This document shows, in pieces, positions 62,399 to 64,000 of a DNA stretch of 64,000 nt (its first letter is position 1; the number at the start of each line of letters is the position of its first letter). The notes below the pieces were generated by a model. That model ran no database searches and was not told where the DNA came from. It worked only from the letters and a program-made list of their open reading frames with translations. The position numbers and the translations under genes are program-made. The DNA comes from Prescottella soli (GTDB lineage: Bacteria; Actinomycetota; Actinomycetes; Mycobacteriales; Mycobacteriaceae). Location of the stretch: assembly GCF_040024445.1 (NCBI RefSeq), contig NZ_CP157276.1, positions 1,240,001 through 1,304,000 of the forward strand, in the 5' to 3' direction.

Positions 62399-63838
62399 TT
62401 ACGATGCCGGTGGTGTCGAATCCGCGGCGAGCAGCTTCTTCTGGACCTTGCCCATCGCGTTGCGTGGCAGCGACTCGACGATCCGCACCTCACGCGGCCG
62501 CTTGTGCACCGAGAGCTGCGATGCGACATGCTCGATCAGCGTCGCTTCGTCGAAGCCGTCACCGACGACGAACGCCACGATGCGCTGGCCGAGGTCGGTG
62601 TCCGGCAGCCCGACGACGGCTGCCTCTTTCACCCCCGGGTATCCGAGCAGCACCGTCTCGATCTCACCCGCGCCGATGCGGAAGCCCCCGGACTTGATCA
62701 GGTCGGTCGACTCCCGTCCGACGATGCGGTGAAACCCGCCCTCGTCGATGGCCGCGACGTCACCGGTCTTGAACCAGCCGTCGTCGGTCCATGCCTCCTC
62801 GGTCGCGTCGGGGCGGTTCAGGTAGCCGTCGAACAGCATCGGGCCGCGGACCTGCAGCCCGCCGATGCTCTCGCCGTCGTGCGGCACGTCTCCCCCGCGC
62901 TCGTCGCGCAGTCGCGTCTCCACCCCGCGCACCGGCAGCCCCACCCAGCCGGGGCGGCGCTCACCGTCGACACGGGTGCTGATCGTCAACATCGTCTCGC
63001 TCATGCCGTACCGCTCGATCGGAGTCAGTCCGGTGAGTTCCCGCATCCGCTCGAAGACCGGGACCGGCAGCGCGGCACTGCCGGACACCAGCAGTCGGGC
63101 GGTACCGAGCGCGCGGGCCGACTCTTCGTCCTCGACGATCCGCGACCACACGGTCGGCACCCCGAAGAACAGCGTGCCGCCGGCGCGGGCGGCGTCCGCG
63201 TAGGCCTTCGGCGTCGGCTTGACGGTGTGGATCAGTCGGCTACCCACCCGGAGTGCGCCCATCACCCCGAGGATCAGCCCGTGGACGTGGAACAGGGGAA
63301 GACCGTGCGCCAGCACGTCCTTCGACGTCCAGTCCCAGGCCTCGGCCATGGCGTCGACGCCCGCCGCGATGGCGCGGCGGCTGAGCAGTACCCCCTTGGG
63401 GGCGCCCGTGGTCCCGGAGGTGTACAGCACGAACGCGATCGACGACGGGTTCGGTTCCGGATGGGTGTGCCAGTCCCGGGCGTGCACACGCACCGGGACG
63501 ACCGGCAGGGTGGTGTCGTCGGGGGCCTGACCGAGCCACGCCTGGGCTCCGGAATCGGAGAGAATGTGCTCGCGCTCGGCCGGGCCCGAATCCGGCGGCA
63601 CCGGAACGACCGTGACGCCCGCGAGCAGGCTACCCACGATCGCGATGATCGTGGCGGGAGTCGGTGTCGCGAGGACCGCGACACGCCGCGCGCCACCGAT
63701 TCGCTTGGCCAGCGCTCCGGCGGCACCGAGGATGTCGGTGCGCGAGAGGGTGGTATCGCCGATCCGGACGGCGTCGGGCATGTCGTCGCCGCGCGCGACG
63801 GCGAGGGGGTCGAGCGATGTCAGCAGCACGATGCTCAC
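62399..63838 (-). CDS. fadD36: acyl-CoA synthetase (FadD36-like)
   Basis: 479 residues (mycobacterial FadD36 ~473). AMP-binding motif VLYTSGTTGAPKGVLLSRRA, LPLFHVHGLILGVMGALRVG, ERYGMSETMLTISTRV, WFKTGDVAAIDEGGFHRIVG and the C-terminal lysine segment LPRNAMGKVQKKLLA. It activates a short or medium carboxylic acid as its CoA ester; malonate-type specificity occurs in relatives but cannot be read here. The GTG start is 16 bp downstream of the proline dehydrogenase stop on the same strand. Confidence 0.9.
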   Translation of the reverse strand: MSIVLLTSLDPLAVARGDDMPDAVRIGDTTLSRTDILGAAGALAKRIGGARRVAVLATPTPATIIAIVGSLLAGVTVVPVPPDSGPAEREHILSDSGAQAWLGQAPDDTTLPVVPVRVHARDWHTHPEPNPSSIAFVLYTSGTTGAPKGVLLSRRAIAAGVDAMAEAWDWTSKDVLAHGLPLFHVHGLILGVMGALRVGSRLIHTVKPTPKAYADAARAGGTLFFGVPTVWSRIVEDEESARALGTARLLVSGSAALPVPVFERMRELTGLTPIERYGMSETMLTISTRVDGERRPGWVGLPVRGVETRLRDERGGDVPHDGESIGGLQVRGPMLFDGYLNRPDATEEAWTDDGWFKTGDVAAIDEGGFHRIVGRESTDLIKSGGFRIGAGEIETVLLGYPGVKEAAVVGLPDTDLGQRIVAFVVGDGFDEATLIEHVASQLSVHKRPREVRIVESLPRNAMGKVQKKLLAADSTPPAS

Positions 63839-63854
63839 TGTCTCACACCGCCTG

Positions 63855-64000
63855 TCAGCGTCGCGTGAGCGTCGACCGCAGGAAGAACTTCAGGTTCGAC
63901 GGCCGCTCCGCGAGTCGGCGCATGAAGTACCCGTACCACTGCACGCCGTACGGCACGTAGACCCGCACCCGGCGTCCGGCGTCGACCAGCCTCCCCTGTT
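63855..64000 (-). CDS. proline dehydrogenase, C-terminal 48 residues (cut by window edge)
   Basis: Only the end of the gene is inside the window. Translation of the minus strand reads LVDAGRRVRVYVPYGVQWYG, then Y-F-M-R-R-L-A-E-R-P-S-N-L-K-F-F-L-R, which is the characteristic closing helix of proline dehydrogenase (Y-V-P-Y-G ... Y-x-x-R-R-L-A-E-R-P-x-N). It would oxidise proline to pyrroline-5-carboxylate. In M. tuberculosis the orthologue (Rv1188) is also near fadD36. The protein is too short to appear as a stand-alone open frame. Confidence 0.85.
   Translation of the reverse strand, partial: QGRLVDAGRRVRVYVPYGVQWYGYFMRRLAERPSNLKFFLRSTLTRR

Overview
The window is a high-G+C actinobacterial chromosome segment. 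Gene content and order point to a mycolic-acid actinobacterium of the Rhodococcus/Nocardia kind. The strongest evidence is a backbone that, as I recall it, runs parallel to Mycobacterium tuberculosis Rv1248c down to Rv1188: kgd, a general-stress-type membrane protein, an MgtE_N/CBS protein, a DUF1003 protein, a transglycosylase-like protein, mrp, tatB, htrA, rseA, sigE, an O-methyltransferase, glgC, glgA, the 55-residue Rv1211-like protein, tagA, a DivIVA-domain protein, gpgS, folP2, fadD6, two LOG proteins, dapE, dapD, fadD36 and the end of a proline dehydrogenase. I see no insertion sequence, prophage, integrase, tRNA, rRNA or CRISPR array. The genus is an inference; no database was searched.

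Layout. 1-5.5 kb: end of an alpha/beta hydrolase, a DUF6153-like/DUF305 pair, a two-gene ABC exporter whose ATPase carries a Pro-Gly-Tyr tail, and two tandem DUF1707 membrane proteins. 5.6-14.8 kb: a fused, asymmetric ABC exporter, the multifunctional 2-oxoglutarate metabolism enzyme kgd, and an SBP56-type methanethiol oxidase homologue. 14.8-18 kb: a TetR regulator divergent from a Baeyer-Villiger-type monooxygenase/SDR operon. 18-22.2 kb: an Hsp90-like ATPase overlapping a TPR protein. 22.2-26.8 kb: a proXVWZ-type compatible-solute importer with an extra, divergent binding protein. 26.8-34.4 kb: a hydrolase, malic enzyme, a PHP phosphoesterase, a suppressor-of-fused-like protein, an MFS exporter, a stress membrane protein and a CitE-like lyase. 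34.4-42.9 kb: MgtE_N/CBS, DUF1003, transglycosylase-like, mrp, tatB, and the envelope-stress module sigE-rseA-htrA. 42.9-54.9 kb: glycogen/maltose-1-phosphate synthesis (glgC/glgA), rRNA methyltransferase, DNA repair, methylglucose lipopolysaccharide initiation (gpgS) coupled to folP2, fadD6, and the divergent lysine/diaminopimelate genes dapE/dapD. 54.9-64 kb: amino-acid permease, secreted beta-propeller, enoyl-CoA hydratase, an autoregulated TetR with a TauD-type dioxygenase, and fatty-acid/propionate-type enzymes ending in proline dehydrogenase.

The genes are mostly housekeeping and envelope/central-carbon functions. The most noteworthy non-gene signal is that about fifteen genes have a TANNNT -10 hexamer 6-9 bases upstream of their start codon and no Shine-Dalgarno sequence, meaning leaderless mRNAs. 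This also fixes several start codons, for example glgC. The least explained gene set is the Hsp90-like/TPR pair.
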